This document shows positions 9,812-18,416 of a DNA stretch of 39,511 bases, piece by piece. Source of the stretch: Clostridium ganghwense (lineage in GTDB: Bacteria > Bacillota > Clostridia > Clostridiales > Clostridiaceae); contig NZ_JAPQES010000006.1 in NCBI RefSeq assembly GCF_026735165.1, positions 178,018-217,528 on the forward strand, written 5' to 3'. Under the pieces are notes generated by a model. It searched no databases and was not told where the DNA came from. It worked only from the letters and a program-made list of their open reading frames with translations. Position numbers and translations under genes: made by a program. Position 1 is the stretch's first letter. Each line of letters opens with the position of its first letter.

Positions 9812-10027
9812 AAATTTACACCCTCCTTCGTTGAATACTCAAACATTTTTGTGATATAATTTTTTAAATTCATAATATTTTTATTATACACCCATTAAAG
9901 TATACTTTGCTTTTGTAAAGCTAAAATATATTAAATTTTATCATATGACACCTATATTACTAAAACAAGTTATTATTTGGTTACAGTTAAATATATTGTG
10001 TTAAAATATATTAATAGAAAGGAATAG

Positions 10028-10062
10028 AAAGGAGCAGACTGTATAAGTCGTACTTAATTATG
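10028..10062 (+). promoter_or_regulatory. Distant Shine-Dalgarno and small dyads before proB
   Basis: The only Shine-Dalgarno, AAAGGAG (10028-10034), ends 25 nt before the ATG at 10060. Between them GACT-GTATA-AGTC (10037-10049) and, alternatively, TAAGT-CGT-ACTTA (10044-10056) can form small hairpins that would bring the effective spacing to about 12 nt. No ATG, GTG or TTG lies in frame in the gap; a CTG does, at 10039. Confidence 0.45.
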
Positions 10063-11193
10063 AATAAAAATAGAAAAGAACACTTAAAAAATGTAAAAAG
10101 AATCGTAGTGAAAGTTGGAACTTCTACTTTAACTCATTCAACTGGATTGCTAAATCTAAATCGTATTGAAAACTTAGTAAGACAACTTTCAGACGTACAT
10201 AATCGTGGAATAGAAGTTATACTTGTATCTTCTGGTGCAATCGGTGCTGGAATAGGAAAATTGGGACTAAAAGAAAAACCCAAAACAATTCCTCAAAAAC
10301 AAGCTGCAGCTGCTGTAGGTCAAGGAATTTTACTTCATATGTATGAAAAGCTTTTTTCTGAATATGGAAAAATAGCAGCTCAAATACTTTTAACAAGAGA
10401 AGATATATCTGATAGAACTAGATTTTTAAATGCTACAAATACTTTTTATGCGTTACTTGAACAAGGAGTTATTCCTATAGTTAATGAAAATGATGCTATA
10501 GTTGTAGATGAAATAAAATTCGGAGATAATGATACTCTTTCTGCCATGGTAGCAAGTCTTGTTAATGCAGACTTATTAGTACTTTTAACGGATATAGACG
10601 GTTTATATGATTCTAATCCAAAAACAAATCCTGATGCTAAGTTTATTCATTATGTTGATAATATAACAGATGAAATAGTTGGTGCTGCTGGTGATACTGG
10701 AAGTTCTCTTGGTACAGGAGGAATGATAACCAAAATAAATGCTGGTAAAATAGCTACATCCTCTGGTTCATCAATGATTATTGTTAATGGAGATGCTCCT
10801 AATGTTTTAAATGACATATTAGATGGAAAAGAGATAGGTACTTTCTTTAAAGCAACCGCACATCCTCTTCAAGCAAAAAAACATTGGATGGCTTTTGGAA
10901 CTAAACCTAGTGGAAATATAACAATAGACAATGGTGCAGAAAAAGCTTTAATTGAAAATCACAAAAGCTTACTTCCTAAAGGAATTGTAAGTATTAGTGG
11001 AACTTTCTCAGAGGGAGAAGTTATTTCTATATTAAATACTAAAAATGAAGAAATAGGACACGGAATTATAAATTATAATTCCTCAGATATTAACACAATA
11101 AAAGGATTAGATTCTTCTGAAATTGAAGAAAAACTTGGATATAAAAACTATGATGTTGTAATTCATGCAAATAATCTAGTAACACTTAAATGA
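10060..11193 (+). CDS. proB: Glutamate 5-kinase
   Basis: It phosphorylates L-glutamate to gamma-glutamyl phosphate, the regulated first step of proline synthesis. The 377-aa protein has an amino-acid-kinase domain ([13 protein letters not shown] at the start, [29 protein letters not shown]-like segment, [27 protein letters not shown]) and a C-terminal PUA domain from about residue 275. The start [15 protein letters not shown] fits the family, although its ribosome binding site is unusually distant. It overlaps no other gene and is followed 12 nt later by proA. Confidence 0.97.
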   Translation: MNKNRKEHLKNVKRIVVKVGTSTLTHSTGLLNLNRIENLVRQLSDVHNRGIEVILVSSGAIGAGIGKLGLKEKPKTIPQKQAAAAVGQGILLHMYEKLFSEYGKIAAQILLTREDISDRTRFLNATNTFYALLEQGVIPIVNENDAIVVDEIKFGDNDTLSAMVASLVNADLLVLLTDIDGLYDSNPKTNPDAKFIHYVDNITDEIVGAAGDTGSSLGTGGMITKINAGKIATSSGSSMIIVNGDAPNVLNDILDGKEIGTFFKATAHPLQAKKHWMAFGTKPSGNITIDNGAEKALIENHKSLLPKGIVSISGTFSEGEVISILNTKNEEIGHGIINYNSSDINTIKGLDSSEIEEKLGYKNYDVVIHANNLVTLK

Positions 11194-11205
11194 GGAGGTA
11201 AAAAA

Positions 11206-12459
11206 ATGGATGCAAAACAACATGTAATTGACAAAGCTATTCTTGCAAAAGAAGCAGTCCGCAAACTAGCAATTATAGATACTAACACTAAAAATAAAGC
11301 TCTATATGCAATGGCTGATGCATTAATTGAAAACATGGATGTAATACTAGAAGCTAATTCAAAGGATATGCAAAACGGAAAAGAAAAAGGACTTACTAAA
11401 GCTCTTCTTGATAGACTTTTACTTGATGAAAAAAGAATAAATTCTATGGCTGAAGGGTTAAGAGAGATAGCCTTTCTTGATGATCCTATCGGCGAAGTAG
11501 TTAAAATGTGGAAACGTCCTAATAATCTTAAAATAGGTCAAGTAAGAGTTCCTTTAGGAGTTATAGGAATAATATATGAAGCAAGACCAAATGTTACTGT
11601 AGACGCTGCTGGACTTTGTATAAAGGCAGGTAATGCAGTAATATTAAGAGGTGGATCTGAAGCTATAAACTCTAATACTGCTGTAGCTAAAATTATATCA
11701 GATGCTGCTGAAAAAGCTGGACTTCCTAAAGGTTCTATAAATCTTATAGAAATTACAGATAGAGAAGCTGCAAATGTAATGATGAAAGCTAATGGATACA
11801 TAGATGTGCTTATACCTCGTGGAGGGGCTGGCCTTATAAATGCCGTAGTTAAAAACGCTACTGTTCCTGTTATTGAAACTGGAGTTGGTAACTGTCATAT
11901 ATATGTTGATGAATCTGCAGATATGGATAATGCTATAGATATAATAATAAATGCTAAAACTCAAAGACCTGCTGTATGTAATGCTATGGAAACATTACTT
12001 GTACATAAAAATATAGCAGAAGAATTTCTTCCTAAATTAGGAGAAAAATTAGATTCTATGGGAGTAGAAATAAGAGGATGTTCTGCTACTCAAAATATTA
12101 TAAAATCAGCAAAACAAGCAACTGAAGAAGATTGGTCTACAGAATATCTAGACTTAATTTTAGCTATAAAAGTTGTTGATACTATAGATGAAGCTTTAGA
12201 ACATATTTATAAATATGGAACTAAGCATTCAGAAGCAATCCTTACAAATAACTATGAAAACTCTCAAAGATTTTTAAATGAAGTGGATGCTGCTGCTGTA
12301 TATATCAATGCATCTACTCGATTTACAGATGGAAGTGAATTTGGTTTTGGTGCAGAGATAGGAATAAGTACTCAAAAGCTTCACGCAAGAGGTCCAATGG
12401 GCCTTAAAGAACTTACTACTACTAAATATATTATTTACGGTGAGGGACAAACAAGATAA
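11206..12459 (+). CDS. proA: Glutamate-5-semialdehyde dehydrogenase (gamma-glutamyl phosphate reductase)
   Basis: It reduces gamma-glutamyl phosphate to glutamate-5-semialdehyde with NADPH, and acts with ProB. The 417-aa aldehyde-dehydrogenase-fold protein shows VPLGVIGIIYEARPNVTVDAAGLCIKAGNA, LIPRGGAGLI, the catalytic-cysteine segment RPAVCNAMETLLVH (Cys near residue 257) and the C-terminal FGFGAEIGISTQKLHARGPMGL. The ribosome binding site GAGGAGG is ideal. It is the second gene of the proBA operon and ends at a terminator. Confidence 0.98.
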   Translation: MDAKQHVIDKAILAKEAVRKLAIIDTNTKNKALYAMADALIENMDVILEANSKDMQNGKEKGLTKALLDRLLLDEKRINSMAEGLREIAFLDDPIGEVVKMWKRPNNLKIGQVRVPLGVIGIIYEARPNVTVDAAGLCIKAGNAVILRGGSEAINSNTAVAKIISDAAEKAGLPKGSINLIEITDREAANVMMKANGYIDVLIPRGGAGLINAVVKNATVPVIETGVGNCHIYVDESADMDNAIDIIINAKTQRPAVCNAMETLLVHKNIAEEFLPKLGEKLDSMGVEIRGCSATQNIIKSAKQATEEDWSTEYLDLILAIKVVDTIDEALEHIYKYGTKHSEAILTNNYENSQRFLNEVDAAAVYINASTRFTDGSEFGFGAEIGISTQKLHARGPMGLKELTTTKYIIYGEGQTR

Positions 12460-12475
12460 GAATCCTATATAACAT

Positions 12476-12500
12476 AAGAGCAGTTTTTAACTGCTCTTTA
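12476..12500. terminator. Terminator of proBA, shared with the DUF3006 gene
   Basis: AAGAGCAGTT-TTT-AACTGCTCTT (12476-12498), a perfect 10-bp stem. It touches the stop codon of the convergent minus-strand gene, so it may act on both transcripts. Confidence 0.8.
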
Positions 12501-12710
12501 TTCATCCCAAAGACCTTCTGTCAATTCTTCAATTTCTTTTTTTCTTTTTTCTGTTTCTTCATAATCAATAGTTATTTTATCAGTCATATTGAGCACATAT
12601 CCTTCTTCAGCTTCTTTAGGTACAAGATTTCTTTCTATATTTATCATACCACCATCATCAAGCTCAACAACTGCAAACTCTTCTTCAAATCTATCTATTA
12701 CTCCTAGCAT
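12498..12710 (-). CDS. DUF3006 family protein
   Basis: A 70-aa protein matching the DUF3006 pattern: GVIDRFEEEFAVVELDDGGMINIERNLVPKEAEEGYVL, then a charged tail. The family is widespread in Firmicutes and has no established function; the first half looks like a small beta barrel. It lies 22 nt downstream of the bactofilin gene and is probably cotranscribed with it. AAGGAGTGAC precedes the ATG. Confidence 0.85.
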   Translation of the reverse strand: MLGVIDRFEEEFAVVELDDGGMINIERNLVPKEAEEGYVLNMTDKITIDYEETEKRKKEIEELTEGLWDE

Positions 12711-12732
12711 TAATATTAGTCACTCCTTCTAT

Positions 12733-13197
12733 CTATTGGGTAATTTCTTCCTGAGCACTTTCTTCTAAATAATAACTCTTCTTTTCTTCCATTTCTTTTT
12801 CATCTAACACTTCAATCTCTTCTTCATATACGCTAGTCATAGTGCTTTTACCTTTAAAAATAGCTCCTTGTAAGATAGAAATATCTTTAACCTCTATATC
12901 TCCTATAAGTTTTCCTGTGGACGTAATTTCTAATAATTCAGTGCACCTAACATTTCCTTCCATTCTACCAGCTATACTAACATTTTCTGCTTTAATATTT
13001 CCCTTTACGAACCCAGTTTCTCCAATTATAACATCTGTTTTTGTGCATATCTCTCCGTTGTATTTTCCATCTATCTTTATAATGCCATTAGAGTTTATGT
13101 TACCTTCCATATCTGTTTCTACTCCTACTATTGTGTCAATACTTCTAGTTTCAGTTGCCTTTGTTGGTTTATTATCTTTACTTGAAAAAAGCGCCAT
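12733..13197 (-). CDS. Bactofilin (polymer-forming cytoskeletal protein)
   Basis: A 154-aa protein of the bactofilin (DUF583) family, which polymerises without nucleotide and scaffolds cell-shape or cell-wall enzymes near the membrane. From about residue 25 to 120, repeated short strands (INSNGIIKIDGKYNGEI, VIIGETGFVKGNIKAENVSIAGRMEGNV, ...GKLIGDIEVKDISI) make the right-handed beta-helix. Disordered, charged tails flank it. The start follows AAGGGGG. It is the first gene of a pair with the DUF3006 gene; no peptidase (LmdC-type) neighbour is present. Confidence 0.9.
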   Translation of the reverse strand: MALFSSKDNKPTKATETRSIDTIVGVETDMEGNINSNGIIKIDGKYNGEICTKTDVIIGETGFVKGNIKAENVSIAGRMEGNVRCTELLEITSTGKLIGDIEVKDISILQGAIFKGKSTMTSVYEEEIEVLDEKEMEEKKSYYLEESAQEEITQ

Positions 13198-13270
13198 TTT
13201 AAATACCCCCTTAATTTTGAAATATTATATTCATGGATATAATCCAATATTATCTATTATTATATAAAAC

Positions 13271-13316
13271 AAACATGTAGGATTTTATTGCAATCTTGCT
13301 ATACTCCTACATGTTT
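13271..13316 (-). terminator. Terminator downstream of the flotillin operon
   Basis: AAACATGTAGGA (13271-13282) and its exact complement at 13305-13316 form a 12-bp stem with a 22-nt loop. The minus-strand transcript runs into a U-rich tail. It lies just past the flotillin stop at 13381. Confidence 0.7.
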
Positions 13317-13380
13317 AATTATATACTAATTTTTTTAAATTTTCTCGTTAATCCTTTTATTATTTTCCAATTTTTTGATA

Positions 13381-14826
13381 TTATTTAGGATTATTTTCTT
13401 CATTTTCATTATCTATAACTTCTTCAGCCTTCACTATTGTTAAATCATCATTATTTTTTTTATCTATATTCCCTTTAAGATAATCAGGGAGTTCCATTCC
13501 AGCTCCATTAAACACATCTTCAAAAGGTGGAATTGATTTTAACATTCCTGAAAGAAAATTAGCTGTTGTAGGTGTTCCATCACCATTTCCACCCATAGTG
13601 TCCCAAACTGTAATTTTATCAATTTTAATATTTTTGATTGCCTCAACTTGAAGCTTAACAATTTCAGGAAGTTTATCTGCAATCATAAGCATAACTGCAT
13701 CTTTAGAATCATTTCCAGCTGCTTCAACAAGCTTTTGGAAACCTTCTGCTTGCTTGCTCAAAATCTCCATAGTACCTTGAGCTTCTGCCTGCATCTTAAA
13801 TAATATAGCGTCCGCTTCACCTTTTGCATGACGTCTAATCTTCTCTGCCTCTGCTTCAGCTTCTAACTCTACCTTTTGCTTATCTATTTCAGCTTTAACT
13901 ATTACATCTGCAACATTAGTAGCTCTTTCCTTATCAGCACGTGCATTTTCTGCTTCTTGCTCTGCTGAATATGCTTCTTGAAGTGCTTTAGCTTCTTGAA
14001 CTTTTTCTGCTGCAATAGCTATTTTATTTGCCTCTGCTTGCTTTTCACGTCTTTCAGCTTCAGAATTTGCAATAGTTACTTTAGCTAAGTTTTCTCCTTC
14101 TATAGCCTCTGAATCAGCTTTAGATACTCTAACTCTTTCTTCTCTTTTTGCTTCTGCCTCACCTATAGCACCATCTCTATTTTTCTCTGCAACACTTTTC
14201 TTTGCATCATTTATAGCTTTTGCAGCTGCTTCTTTTCCTAGTGCTTCAATATATCCAGATTCATCATTAATATCTGTTACATTTACGTTTATAAGCTTAA
14301 GACCAACTTTTTTAAGTTCTGCTTCAACATTTTGAGATACATTATCTAAGAATTTATCTCTATCTGAATTTATTTCTTCTATATCCATTGTTGCAATTAC
14401 AAGTCTTAATTGTCCAAAGATGATATCCTTAGCAAGTTCTTGTATATCATTTCTAGTAAGTCCTAAAAGTCTTTCTGCTGCATTATTCATAACACCACTA
14501 TCAGTAGAAACACCAACAGTAAATGTTGAAGGTACATCAACTCTTATGTTTTGCTTACTTAAAGCTTTAGTTAAATTAACTTCTATTGATATAGGCCTTA
14601 AATCAAGAAATTCATAACTCTGAATAACTGGCCATACAAACGCTGCTCCACCATGTATACATTTTGCTGAACGATTGGTTCCATCGGCATCCTTTCCAGT
14701 CTTACCATAAATAACAAGAACTCTGTCAGATGGACATCTTTTATATCTTGCAAATAAAGCTATTATTGTAATAAATATTGCAACCACGATTACAGCTGTT
14801 ACAATTATTGATGAAAAATCACCCAT
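13381..14826 (-). CDS. Flotillin-like SPFH protein
   Basis: A 481-aa membrane-associated scaffold of the flotillin/YuaG type, which organises functional membrane microdomains. Residues about 7-27 are an N-terminal membrane segment (SIIVTAVIVVAIFITIIALFA). An SPFH domain covers about 30-200, followed by a long Ala/Glu-rich coiled coil with EAEAKREERVRVSKA-type repeats to about 370, then an acidic tail. It overlaps the upstream NfeD-like gene by 8 bp, so the two are translationally coupled, the same pairing as YuaF-YuaG in Bacillus. The ribosome binding site is AAGGGGGAT. Confidence 0.93.
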   Translation of the reverse strand: MGDFSSIIVTAVIVVAIFITIIALFARYKRCPSDRVLVIYGKTGKDADGTNRSAKCIHGGAAFVWPVIQSYEFLDLRPISIEVNLTKALSKQNIRVDVPSTFTVGVSTDSGVMNNAAERLLGLTRNDIQELAKDIIFGQLRLVIATMDIEEINSDRDKFLDNVSQNVEAELKKVGLKLINVNVTDINDESGYIEALGKEAAAKAINDAKKSVAEKNRDGAIGEAEAKREERVRVSKADSEAIEGENLAKVTIANSEAERREKQAEANKIAIAAEKVQEAKALQEAYSAEQEAENARADKERATNVADVIVKAEIDKQKVELEAEAEAEKIRRHAKGEADAILFKMQAEAQGTMEILSKQAEGFQKLVEAAGNDSKDAVMLMIADKLPEIVKLQVEAIKNIKIDKITVWDTMGGNGDGTPTTANFLSGMLKSIPPFEDVFNGAGMELPDYLKGNIDKKNNDDLTIVKAEEVIDNENEENNPK

Positions 14827-15466
14827 TATATATATCCCCCTTATGATTTTCTTCTAGCGATTTTACCACTAGAAAATTTTGTTCAATTCCAATAACTTTT
14901 ATTTTAGTACCCGTTTTTAACTTTTCACCATAGGTAATTGCAGGTACCTCTCTCAAAGAACTTTGGAAAATCACGTGAACCTTTCCTCCTTCCTTTCCAT
15001 TGTCCGGTATAGTAAGATATACCTCTCCTGTTGCACCTATTGCATTTTTTAAATTCATATTTCCGCTTTCAGTAAGCTTAAATATTAATTTATAAACACT
15101 ACTTAATATAACTATTACTATTGTCCCTAAGATTATTCCTAATGCAATCGTTAGCATTTTACTATAACCATGTCTAACACCCATTATGCCAGTCCATGAA
15201 AATATAGTAAAAAATATAATTATATTTCTTAGAGTAACCAATTTTAAAGGAACATTCGGATTTAAATTCATATCTATATCTGCATCAATATCTACATCAC
15301 TCTTTACATCAAAATCAATAGAGTCATTAATATCTGGAGTGTCTATACCATTATCTAATCCTAAAATAAGCATACCCATTTGCATCACAAATAAAGCAGT
15401 AAATGGAATTGCCAAAGCCCAAAAAAACTTTTCAAAACCAGAAATCCCACTCCACCAAGCAGCCAT
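14819..15466 (-). CDS. NfeD/YuaF-like membrane protein
   Basis: A 215-aa partner of the flotillin. It has an N-terminal membrane helix (about 10-36), an unusual aspartate-rich segment (DTPDINDSIDFDVKSDVDIDADIDMN), two more membrane helices (about 75-130), and a C-terminal OB-fold-like domain from about residue 140 (IGATGEVYLTIP ... GTKIKVIGIEQNFLVVKSLE). That order fits NfeD-like proteins, which in Bacillus (YuaF) sit with flotillin. The ATG follows AAGGAGTGAGGCG. It is the first gene of a two-gene operon, and its Asp-rich stretch could bind divalent cations (inference). Confidence 0.85.
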   Translation of the reverse strand: MAAWWSGISGFEKFFWALAIPFTALFVMQMGMLILGLDNGIDTPDINDSIDFDVKSDVDIDADIDMNLNPNVPLKLVTLRNIIIFFTIFSWTGIMGVRHGYSKMLTIALGIILGTIVIVILSSVYKLIFKLTESGNMNLKNAIGATGEVYLTIPDNGKEGGKVHVIFQSSLREVPAITYGEKLKTGTKIKVIGIEQNFLVVKSLEENHKGDIYNG

Positions 15467-15626
15467 CGCCTCACTCCTTTTTTTATTATAAATATATAGA
15501 TATTACTTAATTATGAAAATAATACCTATAGTGTATTTTTATTATAAATCTATTTTTCAAGATAATCTACCTTTTATAAAAAAATTCTTGTTTATCTTTA
15601 TTTTTTACTTTAAATGCTAAAAGCAA

Positions 15627-15659
15627 AACACCTACTGCCTTAATACGCAATAGGTGTTT
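15627..15659 (-). terminator. Terminator downstream of birA
   Basis: Arms 15627-15639 and 15647-15659 pair over 13 bp including one G-U. On the minus strand a U-rich tail (TTTTGCTTTT) follows. It lies just beyond the birA stop. Confidence 0.82.
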
Positions 15660-15669
15660 CAATTATTAT

Positions 15670-16656
15670 TTACACATATCCATTCATTCCTCTAACAGAA
15701 ATTTCTCCGGAAATAATTTCCTTAATTTTACCATCCTCATACTGTACAACCAACTTGCCATCTTCGCTTAACTCTAAAGCTTTTGCTTTAGTAGTCTTTC
15801 CTCGATCTATTATTCTAACTTCTTTTCCTAATAAGATAGACCTTTCTCTACAAACCTTAATAGATTTACTTATATTCTCTTCACGAATAAATTCCTCATA
15901 CAGCTTTTCAAAATTGTTAAGTACTCTACTAACTAGTTCTTTTCTTTTTATGTATTCTCCATTTTGAATTTTAAGTGAGGAAGCTACCTCCTTTATTTCT
16001 TCTGGAAATTCTTCCTTTTCTATATTTACATTTATCCCAATGCCCATTATAACGTAATTAACTTTATTTAATTCTCCACTCATTTCAGTTAAAATTCCGC
16101 ATACTTTTTTTCCATTCATAACTATATCATTTGGCCATTTTATGAAAGCATCTATTCCCATATCTTTAGTTGCCATTGCCACAGCCGCTGCTCCTATTTG
16201 AGTAATCTTTGATACATTTATTGGGTCTATATCCGGTCTTAATATAATTGACATCCATATACCTTTATATTTAGGTGATGTCCAATTACGTCCTAACCTA
16301 CCTCTACCCATAGTTTGTTCTTCAGCTATAACTACCGTTCCTTCTTCTGCACCTTCTCTTGCACATTCTTTAGCTTTATTATTTGTAGAATCTATAGAAT
16401 CAAAATATATTATATTTCTGCCTATATAAGCTGTATTTAAATTCCCTTTTACTTCTTCAAAGGTAAGCAAATCTGGCGAAGAAACAAGTTTATATCCTTT
16501 TCTTGAAACAGATTCTATTTCATAACCATCCTCTTTTATAGCTTTCATATATTTCCATATGGCTGCACGACTAACCCCTAAGCTTTCACTAATTTTTTGA
16601 CCCGATACAAAAGTATTTTCATTTTCTTTAAGTAGATTTATAATTTGTTCTTTCAT
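15670..16656 (-). CDS. birA: Biotin-[acetyl-CoA-carboxylase] ligase and biotin operon repressor
   Basis: A bifunctional 328-aa protein that makes biotinyl-AMP, biotinylates carboxylase subunits and, as a dimer, represses biotin genes. Residues 1-60 are a winged HTH (FVSGQKISESLGVSRAAIWKYMKAI). The catalytic domain has IDSTNNKAKE, the biotin/ATP loop GRGRLGRNWTSP near residue 118, and FIKWPNDIVMNGKKVCGIL. A C-terminal SH3-like domain closes it. The ATG at 16656 is the only credible start: TAA codons lie in frame 6 and 12 nt upstream and the N terminus matches homologues. Its Shine-Dalgarno is 37 nt away behind a hairpin (16665-16692). Confidence 0.96.
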   Translation of the reverse strand: MKEQIINLLKENENTFVSGQKISESLGVSRAAIWKYMKAIKEDGYEIESVSRKGYKLVSSPDLLTFEEVKGNLNTAYIGRNIIYFDSIDSTNNKAKECAREGAEEGTVVIAEEQTMGRGRLGRNWTSPKYKGIWMSIILRPDIDPINVSKITQIGAAAVAMATKDMGIDAFIKWPNDIVMNGKKVCGILTEMSGELNKVNYVIMGIGINVNIEKEEFPEEIKEVASSLKIQNGEYIKRKELVSRVLNNFEKLYEEFIREENISKSIKVCRERSILLGKEVRIIDRGKTTKAKALELSEDGKLVVQYEDGKIKEIISGEISVRGMNGYV

Positions 16657-16702
16657 TATTTATTTTTATCGAGACAGTATACTCTCGATAAATCCCTCCC
16701 TC
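16657..16702 (-). promoter_or_regulatory. Shine-Dalgarno separated from the birA start by a hairpin
   Basis: On the minus strand GAGGGAGGG (16702-16694) is followed after 1 nt by TTTATCGAGA (16692-16683), an 8-nt loop and TCTCGATAAA (16674-16665), a perfect 10-bp stem. Then come 8 nt (AATAAATA) and the ATG. The linear distance is 37 nt; with the hairpin folded it is 9 nt. I see no other Shine-Dalgarno. Confidence 0.75.
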
Positions 16703-16907
16703 ATTTTATACTATACATAACATATTAATATTTTACTTTATTTCACTGTTTGTTTTACCTTTTGATTTAACCCCATATATTTCTATGTAAAAAGTATAAC
16801 ATAATATCCCACTGTTAATTATATTATTTATGTTTTTGAAGGTTACTAATGTTTTATAACCACTTATAAACAAAGATAATCTCATATACTAATCCTAAGG
16901 TCATCTT

Positions 16908-17672
16908 TTACTTTGTATTTTTAATTTCAAATTGATTTGTTTTTCCCATCATATAAGCTAATTTAATTATTGATTTTTCTTCTATAGTCATTTCTCTATC
17001 AAACATTTTTTCAAATTGTTTGATTAATTTATAAGTATCAATTTTTGTCTTTCCATTGTTCTGTCTATTTACCCTCATGTGTTTATTTAGATTATATATC
17101 TTAGGTATGATTTTTTCATTATAGATTTTCTTAAAAATTTCTGCTGTATAGTAAGCATCATTAAATGCATCGTGAAATTGATTTTTAATGGGAATATGCA
17201 ATAATTCTACTGCATTACGCAAACCAATATTAGTTCCTTTTGGACACTTAAGATATTTAGAAGCATAAGATTGAATATTAATATATTCTTTAGGTATTAA
17301 GGATGTATCTAATTCATGATATTGTATGTTTCTAAATAATTCTTTCATATCTCCCATTCCCCATACACATAAGATACTTCTGTCATTTTTAACAAACTCA
17401 ATAAGTTCTTTATAGATTTCATTAAATGGTTTTCCCTTATTTAATTGTTCCATTGTTATACCAGTAATTTCTTTTACAAAATGATGAATCTTGTTATATA
17501 TCTCAGGCTTTATCAGTCTATCTAAAGTGGAAATTGTCTCAAAATTTTCATCAAGCTTTACTGCCCCTATCTGAATTATTTCAAAAGGACATTTGGGAGT
17601 TATTGCGTTTTTATTTCTTTTTATAGAATTGTAGCCTTGATTAAATTCTAAATCAAATATTATGTAATTCAT
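16908..17672 (-). CDS. DEDDh-type 3'-5' exonuclease
   Basis: A 254-aa protein with an RNase T / DNA pol III epsilon-type exonuclease fold (KapD-like). Motif I is IIFDLEFNQGYN (D-x-E), motif II lies around WGMGDMKELFRNI, and motif III is HDAFNDAYYTAEIF (H-x4-D), so the four acidic residues and the histidine are present. The C-terminal 60 residues add a small helical segment ending in LAYMMGKTNQFEIKNTK. The substrate (RNA or DNA) is not deducible. AGGGGAG precedes the ATG. It is monocistronic. Confidence 0.85.
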   Translation of the reverse strand: MNYIIFDLEFNQGYNSIKRNKNAITPKCPFEIIQIGAVKLDENFETISTLDRLIKPEIYNKIHHFVKEITGITMEQLNKGKPFNEIYKELIEFVKNDRSILCVWGMGDMKELFRNIQYHELDTSLIPKEYINIQSYASKYLKCPKGTNIGLRNAVELLHIPIKNQFHDAFNDAYYTAEIFKKIYNEKIIPKIYNLNKHMRVNRQNNGKTKIDTYKLIKQFEKMFDREMTIEEKSIIKLAYMMGKTNQFEIKNTK

Positions 17673-17725
17673 TTTTTTCTCCCCTAAATATAATTCGTAT
17701 TATTTAGTATGCCACTGATTATAAT

Positions 17726-17767
17726 AAAAAATAGTTCTACATATTAAAATACCTAGAACTATTTTTT
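17726..17767 (-). terminator. Terminator of the small membrane protein gene (17924-18136)
   Basis: Arms 17726-17738 and 17755-17767 are perfect 13-bp complements that include A and U runs. On the minus strand the A run leads into the stem and the U run ends it, as in an intrinsic terminator. A second, shorter dyad (17856-17865 with 17878-17887) lies between it and the gene and has no U tract. Confidence 0.7.
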
Positions 17768-17923
17768 AATCTTTGAATATTTTTTATTTCTTTGACAATA
17801 CTTTCTAATACATACACCAAAACTATCTTGTTTTTATTACTTTATTTAATCCCCCAAGGCTTATATGTTTAAATACTTATAAGCCTTTCTAATTTTTCAT
17901 CATACTTACTACTTTTATGTATT

Positions 17924-18136
17924 CTACCAGCCACCTTTACCGCTTCCGTCAGAACCGCTCTGTTTATAATATTCCTCTTTTACCTTTTGCAAATCAGAAG
18001 GCGAATCAAAGTCTACTTTATCATGTTTATTATAAGTTGGCTTTGAATATCTTTTATGACTTTTGTTTGATGATCCACATGAGAAAAACGATCCCATTAA
18101 ATAAATTATAATTACAAATACTATTATATATTGCAT
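17924..18136 (-). CDS. Small membrane-anchored protein of unknown function
   Basis: A 70-aa protein beginning MQYIIVFVIIIYLMGSFFSCG, a hydrophobic helix ending in a cysteine. It is then strongly hydrophilic (SSNKSHKRYSKPTYNKHDK...) with a Ser/Gly-rich end. The FFSC could serve as a degenerate lipobox, but no basic n-region precedes the helix, so a simple signal anchor is as likely. An upstream in-frame ATG (18172) lacks a ribosome binding site; AAAGGAG precedes the ATG at 18136. I do not recognise the family. Confidence 0.6.
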   Translation of the reverse strand: MQYIIVFVIIIYLMGSFFSCGSSNKSHKRYSKPTYNKHDKVDFDSPSDLQKVKEEYYKQSGSDGSGKGGW

Positions 18137-18337
18137 GTACTTTACTCCTTTGTAAGTTGTTGGTTTGTACATTTATGTGCTCCAATTCATTTCATATTAT
18201 AGCATATATTGGATTAAATTCAGTCAAATTTCATAAAATATATCAGATAAAGCTTTATTAAGTCTATCTAACATCATTATTATCAAAATTAAAAGGAATA
18301 TCTTTAATAAGCTTATAAAAAGTCTTTTCTCTATTTT

Positions 18338-18373
18338 CCAATTATTATATAATTAATTATATATAATAGTTGG
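18338..18373 (+). promoter_or_regulatory. Imperfect palindrome overlapping a TATAAT upstream of the CoA-binding gene
   Basis: CCAATTATTATAT (18338-18350) and ATATAATAGTTGG (18361-18373) pair over 13 bp with one G-U/mismatch. The right arm contains TATAAT at 18362-18367. It ends 44 nt before the start codon. It could be an operator-promoter or an AT-rich hairpin; low certainty. Confidence 0.35.
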
Positions 18374-18416
18374 GAATAATGTATAATAAGGTTATTCGTT
18401 AAAGGAGAGATATGTT

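Noticed and set aside
9357-9854. A 165-codon plus-strand reading frame
   Set aside because: It is antisense to proC, whose protein is unmistakable; the translation is low-complexity Ser/Ile/Thr-rich, typical of a shadow frame.
12842-13267. A 141-codon plus-strand reading frame
   Set aside because: Antisense to the bactofilin gene, with no Shine-Dalgarno and no recognisable domain.
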